Assembly (NCBI GenBank): GCA_030141605.1
Contig: JAQGDQ010000006.1
Coordinates: forward strand, 600,501 to 660,500
DNA from: Tubiluchus corallicola
Lineage: Eukaryota > Priapulida > Priapulimorpha > Priapulimorphida > Tubiluchidae
DNA: 60,000 nucleotides
Direction: 5' to 3'
Below are positions 10,620-24,164 of this stretch, in pieces; the stretch's first letter is position 1; each line of letters opens with the position of its first letter. Both the position numbers and the translations under genes were made by a program. The notes beneath the pieces are model-generated. The model had not been told where the DNA came from. It was given only the letters and a program-made list of their open reading frames with translations, and searched no databases.

Positions 10620-13600
10620 ACGTTAACACCTAATTAACAGTAAGCCATTGATTTTTACGAAACTATGCAGCTAGAGCGAAATCATAACTCCCACACAAGT
10701 CAGTCGTGCAAATTTGAATACAGATCAAACCTGAAATAAATCTTGCGGAAATTGCGTAAGTAACAAGTTTCCTTAAAAGTTAGAATAATTAGCCATGCAG
10801 ACTTGGCAGCTTTATTAACATTCAGCACATATGAGAGACATTACAGTGGCAAAATTGATGTGCAGTTGATTAGGGAAACCTAGCGAGTAGCGATAGTTTT
10901 TATTTGACTACAATAAATCATAACTGACGGCATACATGGCTGGCTAGGAAAAGAGACACGAATCAGTGAAGAGGACAACCTACATTTTCATTCATTGCTA
11001 CCAGGCAGAAAAGTTTAATGTTAACCATGTTAACCAGTCAGAGCTCACTGAACTTTCAACGGCGGTTACAGAGAGAGTTAAAGCACACATTTTCAGGACG
11101 CAGCCTTTAATGATAAATGATACCACAAAAAGTTGAAAGTACAGATGAAAATATGGCAGATTTGTAACTTTAGGAGACTATGGTACTGAACAAAAATATA
11201 AGTCACGTGCAATCAGATTTAGTTCAATGTATGAGTAAAAATATTAGCTAGCATGATAGCCAGCGGATCCACAGCTTAATGTTGTGCAACTTTGCATACA
11301 TGTATATCATGAGGTTCTCAACATGACGTTTACAAAGCCACAGCATTTCGTTATAGATCTTGAGTGAGACATTAGTCATCAAGATTCTCATTACAGCATT
11401 CAACTCGAAAGGTAACAATCTAAAGAATATTCGTTAGGCTCTATAAATATGCAACCGTCTGGGAAAAGTGCAGTAAAGTTTACGGAAACCTTATGTACAT
11501 GCACTTTGCCACTAAAAAGAACCGCGTTTGTCAATTCTTTGGTCTACACATTCGCACGTGCGTAAATTTGAAAAATAGGAGAGCACAAGAGAGCTCATAT
11601 AGTCACGTAATTTAGATCTAAGATTTCACAGGCGTCTTCATAGACTGCCAATTACAGCTAATCAACTTACAACAACATTGACAAATGATAAAATCTGAAA
11701 GACAGTCACGCCACTTCTCACTGCCTGCTAACCTTAGACAAGCAGCACCTAACACAGTATATACCACGGTAAAACCAAAACTAGGCAAAAGTTCATCGTA
11801 AATCAGACACGAAACAGAACAAAGCCGGAAGTCAGAACTAATCGGCAATCGTGTCGAGTTCTGCATTCACAGAATCACTAAACTAAATAAAAACAACAAC
11901 AGAAACTTGAATTCGTATTGTAGCAGCAGTGACATAACATTTTTCGTCATGTTGTCGTCCTTAACTGTGATCACTTGAAAGTTAAAATATTTTCTGTAAC
12001 ACTTAATGCTTCAATTTAAACCAAATTTGACAGAATTTGTGCACCCTGTGAGCATATTTTGGTGGTCAGATCATCAAACCTGGCTACTGGCTCAACCCCT
12101 ACAGTCTTTGTTGCTTTAAGTGGAATAAAAAATTGAAATCACTTTTTCCCTGTAAATCAATTCTGACGCCCAAAGGTATAGGTACCAGACATTGGGGCTC
12201 CAGACAATTTTGCGAAAATTCATGATCTGTGAAAATGGCCAAAGTTAACCACAAGACAACTTAGGATTATATTTGAGAGTCAAAATACCAAATTCACATT
12301 CAGCATGCGTTCACTTGGAAAAAACCATGAGTTCGAACCGACGCCAGATTTCACGAGTGACAGAATATAAGGATCTCAGAAAAATCACCGACTACTTCAT
12401 CTATAGAAGTATACATTCTAACAATAAACAAACAAAAATATGATTCCAAGCGCTATTACTTAGCACTCGGAGACTGCAGTATGAGTAATATCTAGAACAC
12501 GAAGTGTGCAGCCAGCCACGTTGATCAGGTAAACAAAATACAGCAGATAACACGAGAAATCACAAACCCAACACGATTGTAAGGTCAACACGATGATATA
12601 ATAATTATGGTCGCATGTTACACAATTACGACTAATCAATTCAACCTTCATTATTGTGCCATTGTATTACTATAACTTATGATAAACAAGTCTACCAGTT
12701 TCAAACGTGGGAAATCCCACGGTAAGTAACGCGTCTCTTTGGCTACGAAGGTGTAAGCTGCACAAATTCAACCTGAATGTGTGTATAAAGCACCCTGTGA
12801 CATTATATTATTTGTCAAAATCTCAATGGTCCAACCCACGCCAACCAATGAAATGCATGATTTGGCTCATTGCCTTCGCGCTGAAAAGGACTCACATGAA
12901 GTTCACCTGAGCTTAATTTTTAGGGTCAAGGACTTTACTGATAGCATCACCACGAATTTTCGTGGTTCATACAGAAGAAGACACCAAAGAATGCAGAAGT
13001 GAAAAAAAATTCAAGTAATAATCATGGGTCTACATAGCAATATACATACTAGGTTTTACTGCTCACTAAAACAAAATACATTTTATAGTGCGACATGAAA
13101 AAACAGAAAAAATGTTAATCTGTTCGTACCTAATTTACACCAATAGCTTATGAAGCAGGAGTTCGATCCCTCTAATGAAACTATAATAAAGTCATCGATG
13201 AATATCAAAATAATATGAAATTTATTTCAATTTCGCCTAAACTCTGAAACATGGTGACGATAAAGTCTACGAATTCACACTAAAACACATTTGAATGCAT
13301 ACTCTGTAACTGTTCACTCGCTAACTGACTCACAAAGGCTTTCAAGCTTGATTTTATTTGCACCCCAAAGATGAATGTCATGTAATGACAAAATAAAGTA
13401 TTACGACTTAAAGCAAAAAAATAAAAATACATGTATGATGTATGTCACGTAGTTACTATCTTAGGAATGCATACCTGAAGAATTTTTCATCGCATGGGTG
13501 TGGCAAGTGCGCATTACGATATAGTAAAGATTGTAAAATACGTATAAAATGTCTTTTACGGGTACAAAAATTATTCCCAGCAAACCTACATAACGTGGGC

Positions 13601-13905
13601 AATCATCTTTACAACTACCGATTTTTATTCTATTACAAAATAGCAAATTTCATATTTTATAGAAATTTGAAATAATGTATCCCAAATACGTCGGTCGCAA
13701 CATACGTTACACAATATGAATGTGTAACTACTAAATTATGACACGCTAGAAAACTATTCATTTTAGTCCCACTCCTCATATTTTGCTCAGTGTGCCATCA
13801 AAAGCACAAAATGTATATAATCATGGTGTGACAAAGTAAAACTGCTTAATTAATTCAAATTCATTAATCAATGAATTAATTAACTCACTTAATTCAAATT
13901 TGTGG

Positions 13906-13958
<53 letters not shown>

Positions 13959-16700
13959 ACGCCTGCGGAGATGGGCAATCAAAACTCTTTACCGTAGATG
14001 ACAGACCTCCTAAACAGCAAAACACAAGGAACTTAACGTCAGGACAATAAAATTCTTTATTAAAGTATTTTGCTATCGGGTTATAAATATCAGTTAGTAT
14101 TCTTGATCTACTAAGCTGATGGAGTGAATGAAACATTTGAATCGACGGAAAACTGAAAACACCCATCATAATAACAATCTAACAAGTAACAACAAACAAA
14201 CTTTCAAAACAAGACAACTTACAATTTCAGTATGCTCCATCAACCTACACAATGTCACTGACTAGCAAAGAAACGGTGTTTACGCATTACAATTTAAGCA
14301 GTAAAGAATGGCGTAATAAAAATGCTGTTGGCAAAAGGCCACTAATATCAACACACTCCTAGACCAAAGCAAGAACGCCAAAGAACGTGAGAAACTATAT
14401 CTACCATCATGGCTGAACAACTCGAAAACAGGTTTGCGGAATATTGTTATTATTATACAGTACATATGATTTGAGACCTTAATCCTAACTTCCTAAGTAT
14501 GTCGTCAGTAAGGGTATTGTTTTCAAATCGCTCTTACAGGGAATACAGTCAGCTCTTCGTTTGCACTTTATATTCATAGATTTATTATAAATGCCCTTGG
14601 AAAGGTCAGCTATACAAAGTACTACGTCTTGAGAATTTTCTGACTCGTGCTGAACCTAGTACAATTTCTCCTCAGAATGATTAGCTTTTGAAAATGACGA
14701 CTCCATGAGGTGTATGTGACATTTGGGCATCAATAAAATTTGATGTTGTACCTATTTTTTGTTCATTAAATTTTTAATGACTCACTGTAATTTCCTAACT
14801 CTGACTATATTTTTTAACAATCATGGCTTCACTAAATTAAGCATAGTTTGTGCAGCATATGATTTAAACATGCATGATATAACAGTTAAAACCAGTCCAC
14901 TGACTGCACTTTCTGGTTTTTCACCTTAATTCAGCATTTTAAGTATAGCTTTTAAAATGAATGAAGCAGAAGAAGATATCACAAACCTACATTGGCATTT
15001 ACAATTAACATTTAAAATATGACAGCATTTTATTTCAAAAATATCCAGTGCATCACGAAAACAAACAAAAATGTGATTCACAAAAAATCTGTTCACACCA
15101 AAATTCAGCGTCAGTAAAACTAATGCAAAAAATAAACATATATCACAAAACTACACTCGTTGAACACTTGGTGGGTGTTAGAAGAAACAGACCTGGAACG
15201 CGTTGTTTAGTTTCATTAGTTGTTTGTACTAACTGTCAACTCGAAAATGACTAGTTAGATCAATTAGTAAGCCAATTAAATGATGTATGCTGATCAATAC
15301 CAAGATTAACAATAATGGTACACATTTTTGCTGTACACCTGTATTTTTTGTGAAATGTATGACCTTATGCGTTCAGCAGCAGTGTTTTTACGCGCGCCAA
15401 GTGAGTTACGCTATGCACAGTTGTTTCCAGTTTTACACGATCGTACTCACGAAAATAATTATTTCTTTTCTTACAAAAACTTATATGTTTTAACAGTTAC
15501 ATGCTAATCAGGCTGTAGACAAAAACTGTATAGTATCTTCTTCCAAGCCGTGCAACTGGTGCAAGATAAACAAGTGGGTTGTATTGAGTACACATAAGAA
15601 GCCATACTAGGGTCGACCATTGTTGATGTCACACGCTGGGTACTCTCAATTTGCTGCTCTAAAGGGATTTTTCATTTTTAGGAAAAATAAACATTGTGTC
15701 TAATTAAGACATTATTTTGCATAGTTGATCTAATGTCATTAACACGCAATGGCAGTACATCTAACGCTTGTTATTAATCTATTTGGTTGATCATTTGTTT
15801 TAAATGCCTCATAACCGATCCAGCTACTGAAATTCCTTATTAAAAACAAAGACCCTGGCAAGACAATTTTTCCTTCAACCCCATTACCTGCTCAAAAATA
15901 GTCTATACTATATTTATTGCCCATCGACGCTACTAGGCAATCTACTATCATGTACACTAGTGACATCTATATTATTATGAATGCATCATATAGCAATTTG
16001 CAAAAATGTAAAGTCGTTAGTTATGTGAAGCAAAAATGTAAAACGTGTAGTTAAAGTCGCTCACTTGCTCATAAATATAAACCATAAACTCATAAATATA
16101 ATAATGTTACACATTGTTACGTTAATCAAAGCTGCCTCATCAGATTTTTACACTTGCCCCAGCGAAGTGGACAACTACAGAATTATCAGTTCCGTCTGTC
16201 TTTCCGTTTACCCGTCTGTCGCCACTTTGTCTCGGTGCTGGAGTAAGCTAGGAAGTTGATATCTCGTACTGCAATAGAGCATGGTTCAAGCTCGGAGTCT
16301 ATTTGTTGTTAAATCAATCCTTGAAGATTTGAATTTCATTCGAATTTGATCCGGGTATATTAACTAATGTGATATGCTTGCGCTGAGCGCCTGTCAGAGG
16401 TATGTGTAGGCCAGCTAGGCCGGAAGTAAGCATTCTGAACTAGAAAGCGAATTCGAATCGAAGTTGTGGCTTTCAAATTCGAATCCGAATCGAGTTTAAC
16501 AGATTTTCAAACAAGTTTTCAAACCACCATTAAATTGCTGTCTTACAAAGATCATACATATTACTTGATTTTATTCTGCAGTAAAACCACTAATAATTTG
16601 TTTAAAAATTTTGCACAAAAACTGCAGCTAAATTGTGCAGATAAAGCAGCTGACTGCGCGATGTTCCAAACGTTTTAATGATAAAGAACATATGTTATTG
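10620..16700. other. MAGUK distal 5' intron, no gene seen
   Basis: AT-rich intronic DNA between alternative exons A and B. The only strong features are the dinucleotide array at 13,909-13,954 and the CGAATT-rich palindromic patch at about 16,330-16,500. The short ORFs lack recognisable domains. Confidence 0.4.
13909..13954. repeat. (AT)23 microsatellite
   Basis: 46 uninterrupted bases of alternating AT, next to an AT-rich near-palindrome (AATTAATT runs at 13,845-13,895). Confidence 0.98.
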
Positions 16701-16734
16701 AAGTGTTGAGTTCTGTCTGCATTTGGATCTATTA

Positions 16735-17454
16735 CAGTGGTTCCCAACCTTTTCCTTGCCAAGTACCCCTTCTAAATGTGGCGATCTTCAGCGTACCCCC
16801 ACCTGATATTTTTCAACAAATCGTTTGAAAAACCAGTTTCCAGAAAACAACGATTAATATTATCGACATTTTTTTATTTTAACTTTTTTTGAAAACTTGA
16901 ATTTTATCACTGATTATTAAGAAATACGTAATTTGAACAACTTTCTCGAATATGAAAGCATCAATACAAGGAAACGCGATCTTCACAGCAGTCATAATTA
17001 ATGCGCACGCTGTTCCTGATGATTATCAACAAGTTTTTTGATATCAGGCTTAATTGTTGATATAGCGACTCGCATGTCGCTCCTAAAATTCAAACGGTTT
17101 CTTGCCTTCGTCTTCAAATGTAGCATTGCACTGAAGCCTAGCTCACATTTGTATGTTGTCACAAATGGAACCAACACCTCGAAAGCCAAATAAAGCACAA
17201 ACAAAGGGTCAAAATATAAGCTTTTCGTGGGCGAGTAAAAGTATTTTCTAGCACACTGCGCAGGAATGATATTGTTTGTGAAATATTGCCTAACCTGTAG
17301 AAAGAATATCGTGATGCTGCAACTTGGTGTATTTTACCCTTTTCACCGGCTACAGAAAGAAAAAAATGTGTCGATCTGACACACCTTCTGCGTACCCCTG
17401 GCCTTGCTGTTGCGTACCCCCAGGAGTACCCGTACCCCCGATTGGGAACCACTG
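16735..17454 (-). mobile_element. hAT-type element, family 2, internally deleted
   Basis: 720-bp element with terminal inverted repeats CAGTGGTTCCCAACC at 16,735 and its near complement (GATTGGGAACCACTG) ending at 17,454. Perfect 8-bp target duplications ATCTATTA flank it at 16,727-16,734 and 17,455-17,462. The minus strand retains the C-terminal end of a transposase frame (separate entry), so this is a deletion derivative of an autonomous element. It lies in a long MAGUK 5' intron. Confidence 0.93.
16998..17190 (-). pseudogene. hAT transposase C-terminal dimerisation (hATC) fragment
   Basis: The minus-strand frame reads VLVPFVTTYKCELGFSAMLH, then LKTKARNRLN and a helix ending before a stop at 16,998. 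The FxTTYxCExGFSA...KxxxRNRL signature belongs to the hATC domain of ZBED5/SCAND3-like hAT transposases. The catalytic core and BED finger are missing: the element is only 720 bp, against several kilobases for a complete one. The frame is open through the domain, but no intact protein can be made. Confidence 0.88.
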
Positions 17455-19211
17455 ATCTATTATGATGTGTGTTTTTCACAGAGATTTAGTGTAATTTTAA
17501 TTGCAGTGGGCGTCAACCGCTTAATACAGTAAACACACCTTTGGGGTAGCGTCAAAGGATGCATGCCTTCTTATTGGGCAACTGTGTCATCTAACTCTAC
17601 TGAGACATCTCTAGTTAAAATGATAATTGCAGAAATTCAAATGAAATTTTACATATTTTTTACATGAATTTAGTGCACAAGTTGAAAAGATGTTCTGCAA
17701 TGTTAACAGCAGATAACCATTCTCAATACCAGTTTAGTAGCTTCATGTATGCAGTGCTCCTGTTTATGGGTGACAATAGGCGGAAACTATTTGCTCCTTG
17801 TCACTTATCAGATATAAATTGCTAAAGGAAGAGTTGGCCAATTCATTGCGACACTAAGATACAGTTTTTTCCCTCCCAATTACAATCAATTTTGGATCTC
17901 AGATCTTCAGTGAGTCGTTGAAATGCTTTGCTTTGTGTGTGTTTTTCTTCTGAAAGCCTGCCACTTACCCAAGGTCGTAAAGCTTTCATAAATTAGTTAA
18001 TATGTAACACCAATGCTACATTAACCAATATGCTGTGAATATGCAGCTATAGTTCAAAAATTATTTCAGCTGTATTTGTTGGCAACAAGAACAGCATTAG
18101 GAGTGCAGCAATAGCAGCAATTAAAACAATGATGGCGACAATATCAACAACGTGAAGCGAGCACTGTTAACAAAATGTAAAAATTTGGTTAGCCAAGTTA
18201 TCCTTAAATGTAGCACTGCAGTTACCTAATTACAGGTTAGCAATGTACATGTTATAAAGAAAGTGTAAAGCCGGGTATTCTATAGAATGCTTAGACATTT
18301 TTTGGACTGACAGAATAAACTAGGTAAAGTGCCTAAACTAATTTCTTCCGTGGCTTTCCTAAGAATGTTTAGGCAAAGGGTGTAATTCTTAGATTTTGGA
18401 TACTTTTCTTAGTGGAAGTCTGATTTTCCTAGTGAGTTTCATCACGAATTATGTTCATTTTACATTCTGCCACTTTACATGCATTCTATAGATTCCAAGT
18501 ATTATACAAAACATCTAGAAAAACTTTGAAAGTGCTACAGCAGAAGCATTTATGTCACACTTTCCTCAAAATGCACCCATAGGTGTCATATGAAGTGCCT
18601 AGGAATTTTTGTAAAATGTCTAAATTTTGAACATTGCTTATATGTAACATATATGTTACAAATCTTTGCAGAAAGAATTAAATTGAAACTTGAAACTTTA
18701 TTACAAAATCCAACATTTTTCAAATTATAAAAACATTTTTCAAAGTTAGAGCGATGCACCTGATGCAATCCAGAAAAATATATAGATCCCAGGTTACCAC
18801 AATGGCAACAGGAAATCTTGTGCCACATTTCATGATCGTAGTGATGCAGAAGTGATGCAATACTTTCATTATTTTTATTTTTAATAAAGTAAACAAGGAA
18901 GAGTAGAGAGGTCCATAAGCTGTTTATGCTGAATATAAAAACGTAAACTGAATATTCTGAATAATGCTGAATATAAGAATGTTAACTGAATAAAAGATGA
19001 AAATAACTGAGACAGAAATTTTTACAATCGAAATGTAATTCACCAATGACAAAATATCCATTGAGTAAAATTATAAGGCAATATTATAGTAAGCTAAAGA
19101 CAGTGTCAATGCTATTTATTTCTATACTTACTGCTGGTCACTTTTAATAATAAATACAATACAGTACCTTCCACTGACATTAGATACAATAATAAAAATG
19201 CGGAAACTTAC

Positions 19212-19301
19212 CTTGGCCACAATCACCTTGTCCTTCCATATTCGATTAGGAACACAGCTGTCCTTTGGAGGAAAACTCCCCGAAAATCCAATTTCAACTT
19301 G
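19212..19301 (-). CDS. MAGUK alternative first exon A (distal), start codon at 19,237-19,239
   Basis: 90-bp candidate exon bounded by TTTTTAG (acceptor) and GTAAGT (donor, 19,206-19,211). An in-frame TAA precedes an ATG in good context (AAT before it, G after). The 28 coding bases 19,212-19,239 give MEGQGDCGQ and end in phase 1, compatible with the exon at 7,194. The first 62 bases would be 5' untranslated. The coding part has exactly the same length as that of exon C. The whole exon also has an open frame through all 30 codons in another register, so a longer upstream reading cannot be excluded. Confidence 0.5.
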
Positions 19302-19705
19302 CTAAAAATTAATCACACAAGTTATAATAAAATCTCATGAGTCAGAAAGAGTGAACAAAATTATGAAGCTGATACTGAAAGAATTAAGGAAAAGAATCAT
19401 CAAATCATCTTTTGACCCTTAGCAACTTGTGTAGACATTAATAACTGTTCTACTAGTAACGCTGTTGTGTGTCTTGTGTATTATAACAAGACACTTAGAT
19501 CAAAAATCATCTAACTACATGCTAGAAGTCTTTTCATACACTTATATCTCTGCATTTAGTACAATATACACATTTTGTTGGAATAGCTTTTCATGTTTGA
19601 GGTTCCATGTGTGTTGAAGTAATTTATCTTAGATTTTAGGACACATTTTAGGATTTTAGAAGCTATATTGTTCAAACTATGTCTGAAGTCTCATATATCA
19701 CTGCA

Positions 19706-19970
19706 GTTAACAAGGGAAGTCAACAAGATTGTGTCTTGTCACCTTTGCTTTTTGTGTTATACACAAATGATCTAAGTTGCAATAAAAACGATTAAAAAAT
19801 TATTTAACATGCAGATGGCACAATGATTTTACGTCTTATTTCAAACAATGAAGAGTCTGGCCATAAAAATGTCTTTAGCAATGCTACCAAATGACGTCGT
19901 AATAATTTCCTGGAATTAAATGCGCCCAAAACTAAAATTAATGTTGACAACTATCATCCTATCAGACACA
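19706..19970 (+). pseudogene. LINE reverse transcriptase fragment
   Basis: The plus-strand translation shows QQDCVLSPLLFVLYTNDLSC, then HADGTMILRLISNNEES and NNFLELNAPKTKINV. This is the catalytic palm of a non-LTR reverse transcriptase: GCVLSPLLF..YTND, FADDT changed here to HADGT, then NNL.LN..KTK. A stop codon and the altered ADD motif show it is dead. It is a short remnant upstream of alternative exon A. Confidence 0.78.
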
Positions 19971-20826
19971 AATTTACATTTCTCTGACACAAAGTAAAAA
20001 GTGTCCTTTTCAAGAGCAAACAATTTTAAATGTTCATTTGTTTCAACTTCGTCAAAATATTCAACAGTAGCTAAGCACTTTTCAATATTTCTTTTGATTT
20101 TTGAGCCAATTTATACGAGCACTTAAATTTAATTACGGTTGCGAATTTGTTGTACTAAGTGCTTACTTAAACTAAGTCAGTGCAAACTACAAAGCATAAC
20201 AGAAAAAAAGTATACCGTGTATAGTATCTATGACCAATAAAGACGTATACTCTTACACGCTAAAACGTTAAAATATTCTTATAGTAAGTCTGTGAGACAT
20301 CAGTAACAGAAATACAGTATTAGCAAATGTCTGAGGTCCCATTTTAAAGTTCACTGCTTGGCCAGACCTGATCGGGGTCCTAGTCGCCCTACAATTACAT
20401 TACACATTTAGATAGATCACAGATGTACATCTACTTCTACTACATTTTAACAAATATGCCGTTTATAGTAAACACTACGTCCCATTTCATAAATGAAATT
20501 CATTAAGCGAACACAAAGAAAACGAAATGCACTGATACCCGTTTGACTGCACAGACTGTACATGCACACGATACAGAAACTGAGAGAACACCCACCGGTT
20601 TATCGAAAGATGCCGTATTGATTAATTTTCGGCATAATTTTATTTTAGGTTGTGCACGCCGCGTGGGTTGGAGTATCAAACAAAGGCTGTTTGGAATAAA
20701 GCTTCGGCCTATACTACCGGAAGAAACGCTAATATTTCAGCTTTGGCTAGATAGAAAACTTACATTGCGTTATAGGAAATATCACATAACTATAACTATA
20801 TAAAATATTACGGTTATAGCAACATA

Positions 20827-20876
20827 AATAATAATAATAATAATAATAATTGTTATTATTATCATTATTATTATTA
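20827..20876. repeat. (AAT)n/(ATT)n inverted triplet repeat
   Basis: Eight AAT units (20,827-20,850) are followed after TGTT by ATT units to about 20,876. The strand can fold into an AT hairpin. Confidence 0.9.
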
Positions 20877-20939
20877 ATTTTTTTATAATTCTAGGCAGTG
20901 CTTGTCGTATATATACCGTTAACATTCGCGGCGTGTAAA

Positions 20940-21130
20940 GTTGAAATTATGTATCATGCAGATGCGGACGCGGTTGTGTGCGTAATAGGTAAAATCGGTT
21001 TATACTGTTTCCAAAGCACCCGTTTATGCAGCCTGCGTATGCGTTATTCATTTTCCGCAGCTATTTCTTCTTGATTTTTTCCACAGGCTGTTCCACAGCT
21101 GGAAAACGCATCCGCATCCGCAAGCTACAC
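20940..21130. repeat. inverted GCGGATGCGGATGCG-like ends, possible small transposon
   Basis: TGCAGATGCGGACGCG at about 20,957 and CGCATCCGCATCCGCAA at about 21,106 face each other. They are CG-rich in an AT-rich setting. Such ends occur in non-autonomous DNA transposons, but I could not confirm a target duplication. Confidence 0.35.
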
Positions 21131-21984
21131 ATAGCCTGTAGAGCGTAGAATGTAGATCCGAGCGAGATATTTAGTAATCACCAGATTGTTAAAACCAAGA
21201 TGAGTTACTAGTGTAACTAATGAGTATTACAATTATAGGCCTTACTTTTGGGATTTACAACACTGCATAATCACATACATTTTTGAAAAATTTTAACAAG
21301 TAAAACGAAGCATTCGCCTTGCAAAAATCACTGTAGCATTTGTGATATTAAACCAACGAATAATATTTTCCAAATGTTCGATGATTTATGCTGACCTACA
21401 CTACGTGGAAAGCCCGCGCTTAATTGTTGGGACTGGAGCATTCGTAAGTGGCTGTCTGGCTGGTAACGAAGCGTATGATAGGGTAGCTTGCATAGCGATG
21501 GGCAAGTATGTTGGATTGATGAAAAGAACTTGTTGCATGACGCTGGTACTATAAGTATAAATTAATGACACGTATTTTAAACTTCGATGGCTAAATGCAG
21601 TGAATGGTGTGTGGAAATTAACAAATGAACAAAGCAGCAATTAAGTAATTATCGACTGACAGATGGCAAATTCAATTAAGTCACTATACCCACCTGAACC
21701 GACCAAACGACCAAGCATGTAATCAAGTAGTAACAGAGTTTAAATTAAGTTAATTTCTTTCTAATAATCATAAGTCGTAGAATGACAATGTAGCTGTATT
21801 TTTAATACTCTACATACGTACATAGTACGTGCACTACATAAAATACTATAACCTTATATATTCAAATGAGCTAAAATGTGCAACGAATAAGTGTGACACA
21901 TAACGAATTCGACGAAGTCCTTATAACCCGTTTATAACAATCTAAAGGCTCTAGATGAAACAATGAAAAATTTTATGTACTCAC

Positions 21985-22120
21985 ATTTCACTTTGCAATC
22001 TGTGATTTTTTTAGAATGGTTCAATCATAGGATGGTCTGTCCTGGAGAACAAAAAAGCAATCGCCTCACAACAATATCTTGCAGTTATTAACAACCGTGA
22101 CTAATTTATGGTATCCCGCA
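21985..22120 (-). other. possible 5' untranslated exon of the MAGUK gene (3' edge only)
   Basis: The minus strand carries a good donor (AAAT|GTGAGTAC) at 21,978-21,984 with no long ORF ahead of it. The region upstream (22,000-22,350) is richer in C and G than its surroundings. It could be the leader exon that splices to 19,301. The 5' edge given is arbitrary and the assignment is weak. Confidence 0.22.
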
Positions 22121-22789
22121 ACACTGGTTTACCTCTGTACCATAGTCCTAAAATGTAGCATGCAGTATTACAGCTAATGATGATTTTCCAATGCCAGCGT
22201 TTTAGTCGAATCTACGGTGTTTGACTAATATGCAGGCCCTGCACATTTGACAGTGTCAACGTAGACTTTTACTCATAGGCACCTGCAACTCACAACATCG
22301 ATTGCGTTACGGTACGTTGACTATCTTACCCATGGGTTGCCATTGGCAACAAAGCAGGTGGAGTATTTGCCGCCAAAAAGAATACAATTTTCACACTTTG
22401 ACTCTTCTCTTGGGCCCTTAAAGAATCCCAGAATTTTTACAAGCCCAGATACATATCCGTCCCACAATATTAGTATCTAAACAAACATGGCAAAGGAGGA
22501 CTTGATTGTCAAAAAACTGACCGATGTCCGGTGTCCTTGGCCCTTTCACCAAGATCATGGCTCACCGCGCCGTTTTCATTGGTACATGAAATGAATTGAA
22601 ATGAACTTTGATGGGAATGTGCATGCCTGTTAAACTTCTGAGTACTTAACAAAATTAAGAAGACCATTGAAGGTTTGCTTGGGCTACTTTCTGTGGCGGG
22701 AAATCTATCCATATCATCGGTGTTTCCACATCATTCAAAAATGGCTCTGCAAGAAATGTTACCTATTTAATCTGCGCGTATTTTCAACA

Positions 22790-22866
22790 TGTATACATAC
22801 ATACTATGTACATACATTTATACTCGCATACATATTCCCATATTCACATACATACATGTACATATA
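22790..22866. repeat. CATA-rich microsatellite
   Basis: Irregular CATACATA / TACA repeats over about 75 bp. Confidence 0.85.
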
Positions 22867-23528
22867 GGTCTGTTAGCATTAATGTTATGTCTGTTAATTC
22901 TTAATTTCTTTTAGTTGTTCACAAATTTTCAGAAGTTGTGCGTTTTAATTGCAAACACTTTGGGGTATTCAAGGTCTTGACTGAAGTTTGCTTATAATAA
23001 TTATGAAAACCACTATGAGAGGGATACTGATATTTTGCTGTTGCAAGAGTACTGTTTATTTGAAAGTTACGTGTCGAAATTAAAAGTTAGGAAATATAGA
23101 CCGCGTTGATAAAAGTTCAATAAATGAAAGTTCTCCACTGATAGGTCGTCCTTCTTGTGGTTGTGTCATTGCGTACAAACCTACCTTACAGATAAAAGCT
23201 GATATTAATGCGGTAACTTGTAATCATGTAAGGTTATGCGGTTTAACTATTTCTATAGGCTCTTGTAGCGCAGTGTACTACAGTGACACAGTATTAATGC
23301 TTATATACCATACGATTCTCATTTTTAAGATGATAATTATGCTGAATACTGCTGAATACATGAAAGTCAGTAGTGAAGTTAAGCAGGAAATACATAAAGT
23401 GAATCCCTCATATTTAATACTTGGTGTGGATCTTAACACTAACATTAAAAGAGTCTCTCCACATGTTGTATTCACAATTTTGATGCCACTATGATCTTAT
23501 TCCTTGCATTGACCTTGAACCCGCTAAT

Positions 23529-23651
23529 GTTTCATGTATATACATTGGTCCTACGTCGAAACAGTCTAGAATTGATCATTTTCTGATTTTGTTTCATGTA
23601 TATACATTGGTCCTACGTCGAAACAGTCTAGAATTGATCATTTTCTGATTT
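23529..23651. repeat. 62-bp perfect tandem duplication
   Basis: A unit starting GTTTCATGTATATACATTGG occurs at 23,529 and again at 23,591 with no difference visible over about 60 bp. It lies in the endonuclease part of the dead LINE, so it arose recently compared with the decay of the element. Confidence 0.95.
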
Positions 23652-24164
23652 CGAGTAATTTATCAGAAAACATAAAATCTTGTGCCATAGTAGGCAGCCA
23701 TGTGCACTCAGCTCACATTCCTGTCAGTATTGAAATTAACATTAAATTGGATTACTTTGATTTAAAGGCGAGTCATAAACCCGCCAAAAAATTCTTTGCT
23801 CTCGTATTGTTATTATGAAAATGTGATACTTGTGAACAACAATGTGGACAGTTGGGTACTATTCATTAAAAATATACTAACTCACGAAAGTTTTCTAAAT
23901 ATTTGGGAATCTCAGAACAATTCGGATACCACTGGTTTGTTAAATCTTTAATACTTCAACTCTTGTCAAACTATGAGCCTTCCCGGAAATTTCCTCTTCT
24001 TCCCCTGATTTACTTTATGATGTCACGCATAATGACGCCATAATGACGCCATAATGTCACGCATATGACGTCACGTAATGATGCGGTCGAGAGATTTAAA
24101 ACTAAACAAACAAAAAATCCACTGAATACGAATACGATATACGCATAAAATTGCAATAAATCAG

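Noticed and set aside
12325-12365. GAGTTCGAACC, resembling a tRNA B box
   Set aside because: No A box at the proper distance and no cloverleaf could be formed. A similar GTTCGATCC at about 13,160 also lacks one. Possibly a decayed tRNA-derived SINE, not a gene.
13894-14169. 91-codon minus-strand ORF with an isoleucine-tyrosine run
   Set aside because: The run is the translation of the (AT)23 microsatellite, and the rest has no domain.
20543-20803. 86-codon plus-strand ORF with arginine-rich stretches
   Set aside because: No recognisable domain or splice context, and it lies in a MAGUK 5' region full of repeats.
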